Numbered from the stretch's first letter, positions 1 to 5,790 are shown. The stretch is 11,709 nt of DNA from JAZDHV01 sp043810355 (GCA_043810355.1 JBDROB010000042.1:1-11709); one strand, 5' to 3'. Numbers and translations: made by a program. Notes: generated by a model from the letters alone, not told the origin.

Positions 1-136
1 GCGTTGAAAATCTCCTACTTCGCTGACCATAACCCCATAATGAATCATGGGAACATGGTCAGCTACGTCCAGCCATGCCATGTTTGCCTACGGCAAACAA
101 TGGCAAACATGGCACGGACGGAGACTTTTTCAACGC
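1..136. repeat. Nested inverted-repeat element (MITE-like or IS remnant)
   Basis: The outer arms at 1-15 and 120-136 are imperfect inverted repeats (gcgttgaaaatctcc against ggagactttttcaacgc). Between them lie a perfect 9-bp pair, gctgaccat at 22-30 and atggtcagc at 55-63, with a smaller cccat/atggg pair inside (34-38, 47-51). A second set is cgtcc 66-70 / ggacg 116-120 enclosing a perfect 13-bp pair at 76-88 and 102-114 (tgccatgtttgcc). The whole stretch could fold into a branched hairpin. GC content is clearly higher than in the flanking genes. An ORF on the plus strand here has no recognisable family and simply reads through the repeats. The family is not identified, and the element may extend beyond the left window edge. 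Confidence 0.6.
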
Positions 137-293
137 AGCCCAAGTATGAAAAAGGTGAAAAACCACGTTCGAGGCAGCCAAATCAATTGAGCTTTGCTCT
201 GGATTTGGCAGCTAACCAAGTTGTCTTACGAGGTATATATGGCTCTCACTTGCCATAAATGGCGGCTTTTTCAACTATATAAAAGGTGATCAA
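137..293. other. Gene-free GC-richer stretch following the inverted-repeat element
   Basis: No gene is supported here. A hairpin is formed by gccaaatc at 177-184 and gatttggc at 202-209, with a small gagc/gctc pair inside it. The sequence tttttcaac of the element's right arm (126-134) recurs at 267-275, so 275 may be a second or outer end of the same element (gttgaaaa at position 3 is its inverted partner). No tRNA or other known RNA could be recognised. Confidence 0.4.
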
Positions 294-749
294 TTGGCAT
301 ATGTTAGGCTAAAAAAGGTGAAAAGCAATTATTATGGATATCTAGTAGAGAATAGATACAGGAAAAAAGGCCCAAAACAGAAGGTAAAAAAATACCTTGG
401 AAAGGTTCATAAACCTGAGAGGATATACAATATTGATTTCTTAAAGTTTAATGATGTGAATAATATCAAAGATTATGTCAAGCACAGGGAAAAAACTAAA
501 ATAATCAATGATTTAGTCAAATGGGAATTATTCAAACATGGATTTGACAAAGATCAGCTTGATGAGAATGAAGTGTTAAAGATCAATGACGGGTTATTAT
601 GCAATTATCATATAAGAAAACTGAAAAGATTCAATAAAGGAGGGGATGAAAGGAAAGTCGGGACAATGCTTGCTGAGGGTTTTGTCAATACAGGCATAAA
701 GGTTCCAGAAGAACTGTTTGTTGAATATTTCAAAAGATTTGTTAGGTAA
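294..749 (+). CDS. Hypothetical basic protein, 151 aa
   Basis: Function unknown. The start is a TTG at 294 with a GGTGAT ribosome binding site at 285-290; no ATG is available nearby in frame. The N-terminus (residues 1-45) is rich in lysine, arginine and tyrosine and has a YYGYLVEN...KVKKYLGKV pattern. From memory this resembles both small DPANN-archaeal hypothetical proteins and the N-terminal segment of some IS1634/IS4-type transposases, but there is no transposase catalytic domain here. The rest looks mostly helical, with a KLKRFNKGGDERK segment around residues 108-122. It follows directly on the inverted-repeat element and ends 5 nt before the convergent ispH stop. It could be a genuine archaeal gene or a piece of a decayed mobile element; the intact frame favours the former. 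Confidence 0.6.
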   Translation: MAYVRLKKVKSNYYGYLVENRYRKKGPKQKVKKYLGKVHKPERIYNIDFLKFNDVNNIKDYVKHREKTKIINDLVKWELFKHGFDKDQLDENEVLKINDGLLCNYHIRKLKRFNKGGDERKVGTMLAEGFVNTGIKVPEELFVEYFKRFVR

Positions 750-754
750 GTTCA

Positions 755-1675
755 TCATAATTCTTTAGGCAAAGAAAAAGAAACATCTTCTTCTTTGTGT
801 CTGATTCCCTGAACTATTGCATCAGGAAATAACTCTTGAATATGATTAACTACTTCAATCACTAATCTTTCTGGAGCAGATGCACCTGATGTGATTCCAA
901 CAGCATTTATATTGTCAAACCATTCCCCTTTTATATGGGATTTGTCATTGATAAGATGAGATTCAACTCCAGCAAGTTTTGCTGTCTCAACAAGACGCTT
1001 TGAATTTGAGCTAGTATCAGAGCCAACAATTAAAATGAGATTGGTCAATTCTGCCATCTTCTTAACAGCATTCTGCCTGTTTTGGGTAGCAAAGCAAATA
1101 TCACCTAATGGAGGGGATTGAATATGAGGAAATTTGACATTTAATGCATCAACCATCTCTTTTGTGTCATCTAATGATAATGTTGTTTGTGTCAAATAGA
1201 TGATCTTTTTGTCATTGACAATATTCAGGTTTGATACATCCTCAATGTTTTCAACCAGATGCATTGGAGCATATCCTAAAGTGCCAATCACTTCCTGATG
1301 CCCTTTTTTTCCAATAAGAATTATTGAATATCCTAAGGAATGATATTTGATTGCTTCAAGATGAACCTTATTAACCAAAGGACAAGTAGCATCATTAACC
1401 TTAAGGTTCCTAATTTTGGCTTTTTCAATAACTGAGGGTGGAACACCATGAGCACTGAAAATTACTAAAGAATTATCTGGAACTAGGTCAAGTGAATCAA
1501 CAAAGATGACGCCTTTTCTTTCCAGAGATTTAATTACATGCTCGTTATGAACAATCTCATGCCTCACATAAATTGGCCTGCCATACTTTTCCAATGCTTT
1601 TTCAACAATATTAATAGCTCGTTCTACACCTGGGCAATATCCATGAGGATTAGCCAGGATTATTTTTTTTAGCAT
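755..1675 (-). CDS. ispH: 4-hydroxy-3-methylbut-2-enyl diphosphate reductase (IspH/LytB)
   Basis: IspH is the last enzyme of the MEP isoprenoid pathway: it reduces HMBPP to IPP and DMAPP using a 4Fe-4S cluster. All family hallmarks are visible in the 306-aa product. The three cluster cysteines are C14 (HGYCPGV), C98 (DATCPLV) and C194 (GDICFATQNRQ). The proton-relay glutamate is E128 (GHQEVIGT), and substrate contacts are in TQTT (162-165), SSNS (222-225) and SGASAPE near the C-terminus, which ends with the usual LPKEL. A longer frame would start at 1756, but the extra 27 residues overlap the upstream gene and are not family-like; ATG 1675 begins at the conserved region and has a TATA box 18 nt upstream. 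MEP enzymes are uncommon in archaea, so this copy was probably acquired from bacteria (inference). A divergent cis-prenyltransferase lies nearby. Confidence 0.95.
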   Translation of the reverse strand: MLKKIILANPHGYCPGVERAINIVEKALEKYGRPIYVRHEIVHNEHVIKSLERKGVIFVDSLDLVPDNSLVIFSAHGVPPSVIEKAKIRNLKVNDATCPLVNKVHLEAIKYHSLGYSIILIGKKGHQEVIGTLGYAPMHLVENIEDVSNLNIVNDKKIIYLTQTTLSLDDTKEMVDALNVKFPHIQSPPLGDICFATQNRQNAVKKMAELTNLILIVGSDTSSNSKRLVETAKLAGVESHLINDKSHIKGEWFDNINAVGITSGASAPERLVIEVVNHIQELFPDAIVQGIRHKEEDVSFSLPKEL

Positions 1676-1693
1676 GATATATGGAAAGAAGGC

Positions 1694-1702
1694 TATATAT
1701 AA
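1694..1702 (-). promoter_or_regulatory. TATA box of ispH
   Basis: Read on the minus strand the sequence is TTATATATA, ending 18 nt before ATG 1675. This fits a leaderless archaeal transcript, so ispH can be transcribed separately from the HAD gene upstream. The box lies in the 31-nt gap between the two genes. Confidence 0.55.
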
Positions 1703-1706
1703 AAAT

Positions 1707-2342
1707 TTAAGGTATAAATTTGAGTATATCCAGAAGGTTTTTTGAATCCACAACATGGGTTGCCTCTGCTTTCAGTTGTTTTGATTCAGAATTAAAGGCA
1801 ATTGACAATCCCACTATTTTTGAAACCTCAATATCACTCTCATTATCTCCAACAAAGATACATTTATCCAAAGATATACCTAAATCAGAACATAAGTCTT
1901 TTACAATCTTTGATTTAAGATGACTACCTGAACCTAAAGGCCAAACATACTCACCAGTCACTTGATTATCCCTTATAATTAATTCATTGGCAAAGATATG
2001 ATCAAAACTAAGTTCTTTTTGAGCCCTCCTAGCTACATCTAAGCTAGATGTGCTAACAATAGCAGTTATTAATGACATTTTATGTATTTGTTTTAATGTT
2101 TCCTTAACTCCATCCATATATTCAAATGAATTTACCAAATCAAAATAAGGCTTAGCTGGCTTTCCCTTCCAAAGCTTTTGTACAACTTCTTCAACTAACT
2201 TATTATAATCAGAATTTAGATATTTTTCAGTGAGCTCTTTTCCTTTTTCATAAGTGTTAAAGGCCTTGTGAAGCTCAAGCCAGAAGTTCTTTGGCTTAAA
2301 AATCACCCCATCGAGATCAAAGCAGATCAGTTTGAATGTCAT
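1707..2342 (-). CDS. HAD-superfamily phosphatase (phosphoserine-phosphatase-like)
   Basis: This is a haloacid-dehalogenase hydrolase of 211 aa, which would remove a phosphate through an aspartyl-phosphate intermediate. Motif I is FDLDGV with D9 as nucleophile and D11 as general acid; motif II is STSS at 97-100; the motif III lysine is K143 or K145 (HLKSKIVKD); motif IV is GDNESD at 165-170. The segment between motifs I and II (about 14-85) is a helical C1-type cap, as in SerB-like enzymes. The WPLGSGSHLKSK stretch matches the phosphoserine-phosphatase subfamily layout, but the substrate cannot be read from the sequence. ATG 2342 is preferred over a TTG four codons upstream because a TATA box lies 18 nt before it. 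It is just upstream of ispH on the same strand, so a role in isoprenoid phosphate metabolism is possible but unproven. Confidence 0.85.
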   Translation of the reverse strand: MTFKLICFDLDGVIFKPKNFWLELHKAFNTYEKGKELTEKYLNSDYNKLVEEVVQKLWKGKPAKPYFDLVNSFEYMDGVKETLKQIHKMSLITAIVSTSSLDVARRAQKELSFDHIFANELIIRDNQVTGEYVWPLGSGSHLKSKIVKDLCSDLGISLDKCIFVGDNESDIEVSKIVGLSIAFNSESKQLKAEATHVVDSKNLLDILKFIP

Positions 2343-2360
2343 AATACAAGACAAGAATGA

Positions 2361-2368
2361 GTATATAA
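2361..2368 (-). promoter_or_regulatory. TATA box of the HAD phosphatase gene
   Basis: On the minus strand the sequence is TTATATAC, ending 18 nt before ATG 2342. The spacing equals that of ispH and uppS and suggests a leaderless mRNA. Confidence 0.55.
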
Positions 2369-2437
2369 TAAATGTTTCTAGTCCAGAATTAAAAATTAAC
2401 TCCTTAAACTCTAATACTACTTAAGTTTAATAAAAAA

Positions 2438-2520
2438 CTAACTCACTATGTTTGTAATTTTTTGTTTATAACAAAAAGTCAACTCACTTCATTCGAACTT
2501 TTTGTTTATAACAAAAAGTT
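2438..2520 (+). repeat. Two tandem copies of a palindromic element upstream of uppS
   Basis: Two copies of a unit about 40-41 bp long lie end to end. The identical core tttgtttataacaaaaagt occurs at 2461-2479 and 2501-2519, and the preceding part (aactcac at 2440 and 2481) is similar. The second copy is an 11-bp palindrome: aactttttgtt at 2496-2506 and aacaaaaagtt at 2510-2520, around a TAT centre. The first copy has the same palindrome with a mismatch. The second abuts the uppS TATA box. Repeated dyads at about four helical turns are typical of operators, so regulator binding is a fair inference; a simple repeat expansion is the alternative. A further 7-bp inverted pair (ttaaact 2404-2410, agtttaa 2424-2430) lies nearby. 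Confidence 0.6.
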
Positions 2521-2527
2521 TTATAAA
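2520..2527 (+). promoter_or_regulatory. TATA box of uppS
   Basis: TTTATAAA ends 18 nt before ATG 2546, the same spacing as for the two genes on the other strand. This supports ATG 2546 over the upstream TTG or the ATG at 2552. Confidence 0.55.
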
Positions 2528-2545
2528 GAAAAACATCACTACATC

Positions 2546-3274
2546 ATGAATATGAGTGATAAATCAGAGGCTGGAAAGGGGATAAAGCCATTACATATTG
2601 GAATAATCCTAGATGGAAACAGAAGGTTTGCAAAAAGATTAATGCTACAACCTTGGAAAGGCCATGAATGGGGATTTGAAAAGCTCAAAAAATTGTTCAA
2701 ATGGTGCAAAGAGCTTGACATAAAAGAGCTATCACTCTATTGTTTTTCTATGCAGAACTTCAACAGACCAAAGAAGGAATTTGATTATCTGATGGACATA
2801 TTTAAAAGGGCTGCAGATGATGCACTAACCAATGAAGACATACATAATAATAAGATTAAAATCAATCCAATGGGAAGATGGCATCTTTTTCCTAAAGAAG
2901 TAGTTGAAGCAATGGAAAGAGTAAAGGAGGCAACAAAAGATTATAATGATTATAAAATAAATCTGTGCCTTGCATATGGAGGCAGGGAAGAGCTAATAGA
3001 TGCAATAAAGAAGATCGGAAGGAAAATTGAAGCTGGAGAGATAACAGATGAACAGATCACAGAAGAGCTGATTGACAATAATGTGTATAATCCAGACAAG
3101 CCAGACCTCATAATCAGGACTGGTGGTGAAAGAAGAACAAGCAATTTCTTAATATGGCAATCATCATACTCAGAATGGTTTTTTTTAGAAAAGACCTGGC
3201 CTGAGTTTGAAAAAGAGGACCTTATAAGAGTCATTGAAGAATACTCAAACCGAGACAGACGGTTTGGAAAATAA
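2546..3274 (+). CDS. uppS: Cis-prenyltransferase (polyprenyl/undecaprenyl diphosphate synthase family)
   Basis: The enzyme condenses IPP units in cis onto an allylic diphosphate to give the long polyprenyl diphosphate used as a lipid carrier for glycans; in archaea this feeds N-glycosylation and envelope sugar transfer. The 242-aa product has the family signatures in order: the catalytic aspartate D23 in ILDGNRRFAK, FSMQNFNRPKKE (as the FSSENWNRP motif), AYGGREEL, RTGGERRTSNFLIWQ followed by the SEWFF...WPEF segment, and the C-terminal RDRRFGK that binds the IPP diphosphate. Length is normal for the family. A longer frame from TTG 2462 would run through the promoter repeat, so it is rejected. 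It is divergent from the HAD/ispH pair, and its promoter carries two palindromes. Chain length and natural product cannot be inferred. Confidence 0.93.
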   Translation: MNMSDKSEAGKGIKPLHIGIILDGNRRFAKRLMLQPWKGHEWGFEKLKKLFKWCKELDIKELSLYCFSMQNFNRPKKEFDYLMDIFKRAADDALTNEDIHNNKIKINPMGRWHLFPKEVVEAMERVKEATKDYNDYKINLCLAYGGREELIDAIKKIGRKIEAGEITDEQITEELIDNNVYNPDKPDLIIRTGGERRTSNFLIWQSSYSEWFFLEKTWPEFEKEDLIRVIEEYSNRDRRFGK

Positions 3275-3276
3275 CA

Positions 3277-3335
3277 AAAATTCAATTCAATAGTATTTCC
3301 TTATTATAAAGAGGGAAGTATTAGGATTGAATTTT
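3277..3335 (+). terminator. Nested hairpin directly after uppS
   Basis: The arms aaaattcaat (3277-3286) and attgaatttt (3326-3335) are a perfect 10-bp inverted repeat starting 2 nt after the uppS stop. A second, imperfect pair lies inside it (agtatttcc 3292-3300 with ggaagtatt 3314-3322). A smaller pair, aaggtt 3340-3345 and aacctt 3354-3359, follows and runs into a short T-tract. It could be a terminator or an RNA-stability element. Archaeal termination needs mainly T-tracts, so the terminator label is tentative. Confidence 0.35.
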
Positions 3336-3358
3336 AAATAAGGTTTTTAGAATAACCT

Positions 3359-3366
3359 TTTTATAA
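3359..3366 (+). promoter_or_regulatory. TATA box of the zinc-binding protein gene
   Basis: TTTATAAT lies 24 nt before ATG 3391. An AGGTGT ribosome-binding-like sequence at 3381-3386 precedes the start by 4 nt. Confidence 0.45.
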
Positions 3367-3390
3367 TATAAGGTATTTCCAGGTGTTTAG

Positions 3391-3603
3391 ATGGGTAAAA
3401 AATGTATTATTTGCAGTGAAAAGGCAAAATTTGCCATTAAAGGAACCAATGATTTCTATTGCGAAGAGTGTGCAGAAGAGCATTTTGATGATATAAAATC
3501 TTTGGAAGATATTAATGAAAGGGATAATAGAAAAATAAGTGTAATAGACCAATTAGCCGAAGATATTGAAAAAGAAGTTGAGAAAGAAACTGATTCTGAG
3601 TAA
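3391..3603 (+). CDS. Small zinc-ribbon-like protein, 70 aa
   Basis: Two CxxC pairs, C5/C8 (CIIC) and C24/C27 (CEEC), are 15 residues apart, as in a treble-clef or zinc-ribbon metal site. The second pair is followed by AEEHF, so H31 could add to the site. Residues 35-70 are strongly acidic and probably helical (DQLAEDIEKEVEKE). The start has both a TATA box and an AGGTG site. The next gene begins 6 nt after the stop, so they are probably cotranscribed. Small proteins of this layout are common in DPANN genomes, but no specific function is known to me; nucleic-acid or protein binding is only a guess. Confidence 0.7.
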   Translation: MGKKCIICSEKAKFAIKGTNDFYCEECAEEHFDDIKSLEDINERDNRKISVIDQLAEDIEKEVEKETDSE

Positions 3604-3609
3604 AATAAA

Positions 3610-3930
3610 ATGAATCCTAATGAAGCATATCAAAGGTTAGCAGAATTTGAATTAGGATGGTGGCAAGCACACCATAGGCATGATTTGGAGGGATTGACAG
3701 AGAATATGGCTAGATTGTACGAAACACAATTTCAAATTCCTTATGAGAGGGCTGTTGAAGCAGTTAGATTTAGGGTTGAAGCTACACAAGAACATGATAT
3801 TGCTGAAAGATATGAGGATCAAAGAGATCAACCTCAAGCAGATATACATTGGGCAAGAGTTAAGGAGTTATTAATTGAACATTTTAGGATTCTTGGAAGA
3901 ATTAAACAAGTTAGTGCTGATTCTGAATAA
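3610..3930 (+). CDS. Hypothetical helical protein, 106 aa
   Basis: No family recognised. The sequence looks all-helical and charged, with a tryptophan- and histidine-rich N-terminal segment (ELGWWQAHHRHDLEG, residues 14-28) and a second helical block ending in RVKELLIEHFRILGRI. There is no signal peptide, membrane segment or cysteine. It starts 6 nt after the zinc-protein stop without a clear ribosome binding site of its own, which fits translational coupling in a two-gene operon. The smooth codon pattern and full-length frame argue that it is a real gene. Confidence 0.65.
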   Translation: MNPNEAYQRLAEFELGWWQAHHRHDLEGLTENMARLYETQFQIPYERAVEAVRFRVEATQEHDIAERYEDQRDQPQADIHWARVKELLIEHFRILGRIKQVSADSE

Positions 3931-3946
3931 GTTTATTCAATAATTA

Positions 3947-3954
3947 TTTATATC
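3947..3954 (+). promoter_or_regulatory. TATA box of the Nudix gene
   Basis: TTTATATC lies 21 nt before ATG 3976, within the 45-nt gap after the previous gene, giving a nearly leaderless transcript. Confidence 0.5.
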
Positions 3955-3975
3955 ATATAGATTTCTTATTATATT

Positions 3976-4422
3976 ATGGTTGAAGATAAAAAGATGGGTA
4001 TTGGATGCTGTGTGATTCTTTTAAAGGATGAAAAGGTGTTATTGGGCAAAAGACATGATGATGCAGAGAAAGCAGATTCAGCATTACATGGAGAAGGCAC
4101 CTGGACATTGCCAGGAGGAAAGATTGATTTTGGAGAAAGCTTTGAACAAGCTGCATTTAGGGAATCAATTGAAGAGACAGGAGTCAAGATTGACAAAGAT
4201 AAATTAAGACTTATTAGTTTAACAAATGATATTGTTGAAGATGCTCATTTTGTTACAATTGGATTCTTATCTGAAGATTTTGAAGGAGATGTGAAAGTGA
4301 TGGAACCAGATGAGATAACTGAATGGAAATGGTTTGACCTGAATGAGTTGCCAAAGCCAATGTTTTTTCCAGCAGAAAAAGCTTTGAAGAATTATATTGA
4401 TAAAGAAGTCTATAAGCATTGA
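3976..4422 (+). CDS. Nudix hydrolase
   Basis: Nudix enzymes hydrolyse nucleoside diphosphates linked to another group, for example oxidised dNTPs, NADH or nucleotide sugars. The 148-aa product contains a complete Nudix box (GX5EX7REUXEEXGU) at residues 48-70: G48, E54, R62-E63, E66-E67 and G69. The surrounding WTLPGGKIDFGES sequence and the later EWKWFDLNELP segment (a usual feature before the last helix) match the compact MutT/NUDT15-like type. The substrate is not predictable. A short two-residue variant start at M7 exists but ATG 3976 fits the TATA spacing. The gene is monocistronic and converges on hicA. Confidence 0.9.
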   Translation: MVEDKKMGIGCCVILLKDEKVLLGKRHDDAEKADSALHGEGTWTLPGGKIDFGESFEQAAFRESIEETGVKIDKDKLRLISLTNDIVEDAHFVTIGFLSEDFEGDVKVMEPDEITEWKWFDLNELPKPMFFPAEKALKNYIDKEVYKH

Positions 4423-4466
4423 GTCTTGATTTGCGTTAAATAAAGATGCAGTTCAAAAACCATTAA

Positions 4467-4693
4467 TTACACATTCTTCAAAAACTCTTCCCTTTCTATC
4501 TTTAAATCGTGTTTAACTATCTTATTGAGAAGACCCCTGTCAATATCATCTTCTGGATGATTGGGAATAATTGTTGTCCTACCATCAGGATGCTCAAAGA
4601 ACATATGACTTCCTTTTTGCCTTATTAGATTAAATCCTATATTTGAAGAACTTTCATTAATTCTTTAGCAGACATTAATGGCAATTTTGCCAT
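4467..4693 (-). pseudogene. hicA: HicA-family mRNA interferase toxin, frameshifted
   Basis: HicA is a small double-stranded-RNA-binding-like toxin that cleaves mRNA. The frame opens at ATG 4693, 3 nt after the hicB stop, and gives a typical HicA N-terminus (MAKLPLMSAKELMKVL), but hits TAG at 4637-4639. The rest of the family pattern continues in the -1-shifted frame from 4637: GFNLIRQKGSHMFFEHPDGR, TTIIPNHPEDDIDRGLLNKI, and a normal C-terminus with stop at 4467. The catalytic histidine of KGSH is present. One extra base near 4640-4646 would restore a 75-aa protein of normal length. So this is either a recent one-base deletion that disarmed the toxin or a sequencing error. The identity as HicA is supported by the neighbouring hicB. 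Confidence 0.82.
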
Positions 4694-4696
4694 AAA

Positions 4697-4903
4697 TCAT
4701 ACCTCAATTTGTTGTAAGCTTAGAAATTTTGTAGTTGTTTCTGGTTTTTTAACTTCTAAATATAAAGAAATGGCTTCTTTTGTTCTTTTTAGGAGTTCAT
4801 CATATGTTTTAGCTTGAGTATGACATCCTGGAAGTTCAACTACATCAGATACTAAATACCCATCCTCTCCTTGTTCTACAATAACATTGAATTTTTCTAC
4901 CAT
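4697..4903 (-). CDS. hicB: HicB-family antitoxin
   Basis: HicB blocks the HicA toxin by binding it. The 68-aa product has the HicB core: a first strand FNVIVEQGEDGYLV, the VVELPGCHTQAKTYDELL stretch and the EAISLYLE helix. That is only the N-terminal partial RNase-H-like domain. The usual C-terminal RHH or HTH DNA-binding domain is absent, so classical autorepression by HicB alone is not expected. The order hicB-hicA is the reverse of the more common hicA-hicB arrangement but occurs. The gene has its own TATA box in the gap after trmB. Confidence 0.85.
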   Translation of the reverse strand: MVEKFNVIVEQGEDGYLVSDVVELPGCHTQAKTYDELLKRTKEAISLYLEVKKPETTTKFLSLQQIEV

Positions 4904-4923
4904 TTTATCTAGGTATACTTCCC

Positions 4924-4935
4924 TATTTATATATC
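4924..4935 (-). promoter_or_regulatory. TATA box of hicBA
   Basis: On the minus strand GATATATAAATA ends 20 nt before ATG 4903, in the 45-nt gap behind trmB. A short GTATAC palindrome (4913-4918) lies between it and the start. Confidence 0.5.
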
Positions 4936-4948
4936 TTTTGAATGGTAT

Positions 4949-5671
4949 TTATAATTTATTCCATAGGGAATGAAAATATTGTGAATATTTATCAGCCAAT
5001 TGTTTTGAATAGATTAAATATCCTATAGGTTTCTCACCCCAAGTGAATAAAGTCAACTTATTGTTGAAAATGCTCATATTTGGGGGTATTGGCTCATCTG
5101 AATATTTCATCTTCATATATCCTTTCTTTTCTCGATCTTGATAAAGGTGTTTTAATCTTTTTGGTGCAATTCCTTTAACATTTATTCCTTTAGAAATTCT
5201 TTTTGGATCATATTTTCTAAAGAAATCCTGAATTTCCTTGTTGATTGGTTCAACATCAGCTGAGAAAAAACAAAATTCATCACCTTTTTTTGCATCATCA
5301 AGGATTTCTAGCAGAAGATTCATACAACCCTTATATCCTTGATATATTTCAGCTTCTATTCTTTCTTTTTCCAGTTTTTGCTTAATTAGCAATTGAGGGA
5401 GAATCTTTTCAAAATTCTTCTTTTTTTCATCAATAAGATCTATAAAGTTTTTTGGATTTGTTGCCCTGTAATGCTTAATCTTTCCTTTTATTATATGGCT
5501 AATCAAACCTTTTTCCTGCAATTTGTGCAGGGAGTTGTGGACAACTGAGCTCTGCAAATCTGATTTTTCAATAATTGAACCAACCTTAGTTGAGCCAATC
5601 TCTAATAAGGTTAGATAAACCTTGATTTCAGCATTTGTCAGGCCAATGTCTTCAAATGGTTTTATGTCCAT
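4949..5671 (-). CDS. TrmB-family transcriptional regulator
   Basis: TrmB-type regulators are archaeal winged-helix proteins, many of which sense sugars and control transport, glycolytic or gluconeogenic genes. The 240-aa product begins with the typical HTH: EDIGLTNAEIKVYLTLLEIG, then a recognition-helix region (SSVVHNSLHKLQEKGLI, about 42-58) and a wing (GKIKHYRATNPKNF). A coiled segment (about 82-108) leads to an alpha/beta C-terminal half similar to the MarR/TrmB-associated phospholipase-D-like fold. It is shorter than full sugar-binding TrmB (about 340 aa), so the ligand is not predictable. The gene is divergent from the PEP-type genes and shares with them an intergenic region that has two palindromes, which makes local control the natural hypothesis. 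Confidence 0.85.
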   Translation of the reverse strand: MDIKPFEDIGLTNAEIKVYLTLLEIGSTKVGSIIEKSDLQSSVVHNSLHKLQEKGLISHIIKGKIKHYRATNPKNFIDLIDEKKKNFEKILPQLLIKQKLEKERIEAEIYQGYKGCMNLLLEILDDAKKGDEFCFFSADVEPINKEIQDFFRKYDPKRISKGINVKGIAPKRLKHLYQDREKKGYMKMKYSDEPIPPNMSIFNNKLTLFTWGEKPIGYLIYSKQLADKYSQYFHSLWNKL

Positions 5672-5693
5672 CCTTATGAATAGTGGGAGGTGA

Positions 5694-5701
5694 TATATAA
5701 A
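5694..5701 (-). promoter_or_regulatory. TATA box of the TrmB regulator gene
   Basis: TTTATATA on the minus strand ends 22 nt before ATG 5671. It lies 9 nt from the palindrome at 5711-5732. Confidence 0.5.
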
Positions 5702-5710
5702 TCTTTTTAT

Positions 5711-5732
5711 AACTCTCCTTTTTTGGAGAGTT
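5711..5732. promoter_or_regulatory. Candidate operator: 8-bp palindrome with a T6 centre
   Basis: aactctcc at 5711-5718 and ggagagtt at 5725-5732 form a perfect inverted repeat around six T residues. It sits midway between the two divergent TATA boxes, 9 nt from the trmB box and 7 nt from the PEP-gene box, an ideal position for a regulator that serves both promoters. Confidence 0.55.
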
Positions 5733-5739
5733 AGTTTTC

Positions 5740-5747
5740 TTATATAC
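5740..5747 (+). promoter_or_regulatory. TATA box of the PEP-type operon
   Basis: TTATATAC would place transcription start near 5767-5770, giving a leader of about 20 nt that contains the ribosome binding site at 5781-5785. Confidence 0.5.
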
Positions 5748-5754
5748 TTTGTAC

Positions 5755-5770
5755 ATTACTTATTAGTAAT
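5755..5770. promoter_or_regulatory. Candidate operator: ATTACT-N4-AGTAAT palindrome
   Basis: A perfect 6-bp inverted repeat (attact 5755-5760, agtaat 5765-5770) lies between the TATA box and the predicted start site. It contains TACT-N4-AGTA, close to the TACT-N3-AGTA element known for TrmB of Thermococcales. Binding there would block initiation. Confidence 0.45.
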
Positions 5771-5790
5771 AAACAACAAAGGTGATGACA

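Noticed and set aside
161..240. Possible tRNA (GTTCGAG near 167)
   Set aside because: The flanking bases do not pair as a T-arm and no acceptor or anticodon arm could be built on either strand.
4..258. 84-aa frame on the plus strand
   Set aside because: It reads straight through the inverted repeats, has no family pattern and no ribosome binding site.
1676..1756. N-terminal extension of IspH to 333 aa
   Set aside because: The extra residues overlap the HAD gene end and the ispH TATA box, and the conserved region starts at ATG 1675.
2438..2520. CRISPR-like repeat array
   Set aside because: Only two contiguous copies without unique spacers; they fit an operator or tandem repeat.
2462..2545. 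N-terminal extension of UppS from TTG 2462
   Set aside because: It runs through the promoter repeat and TATA box and adds no family sequence.
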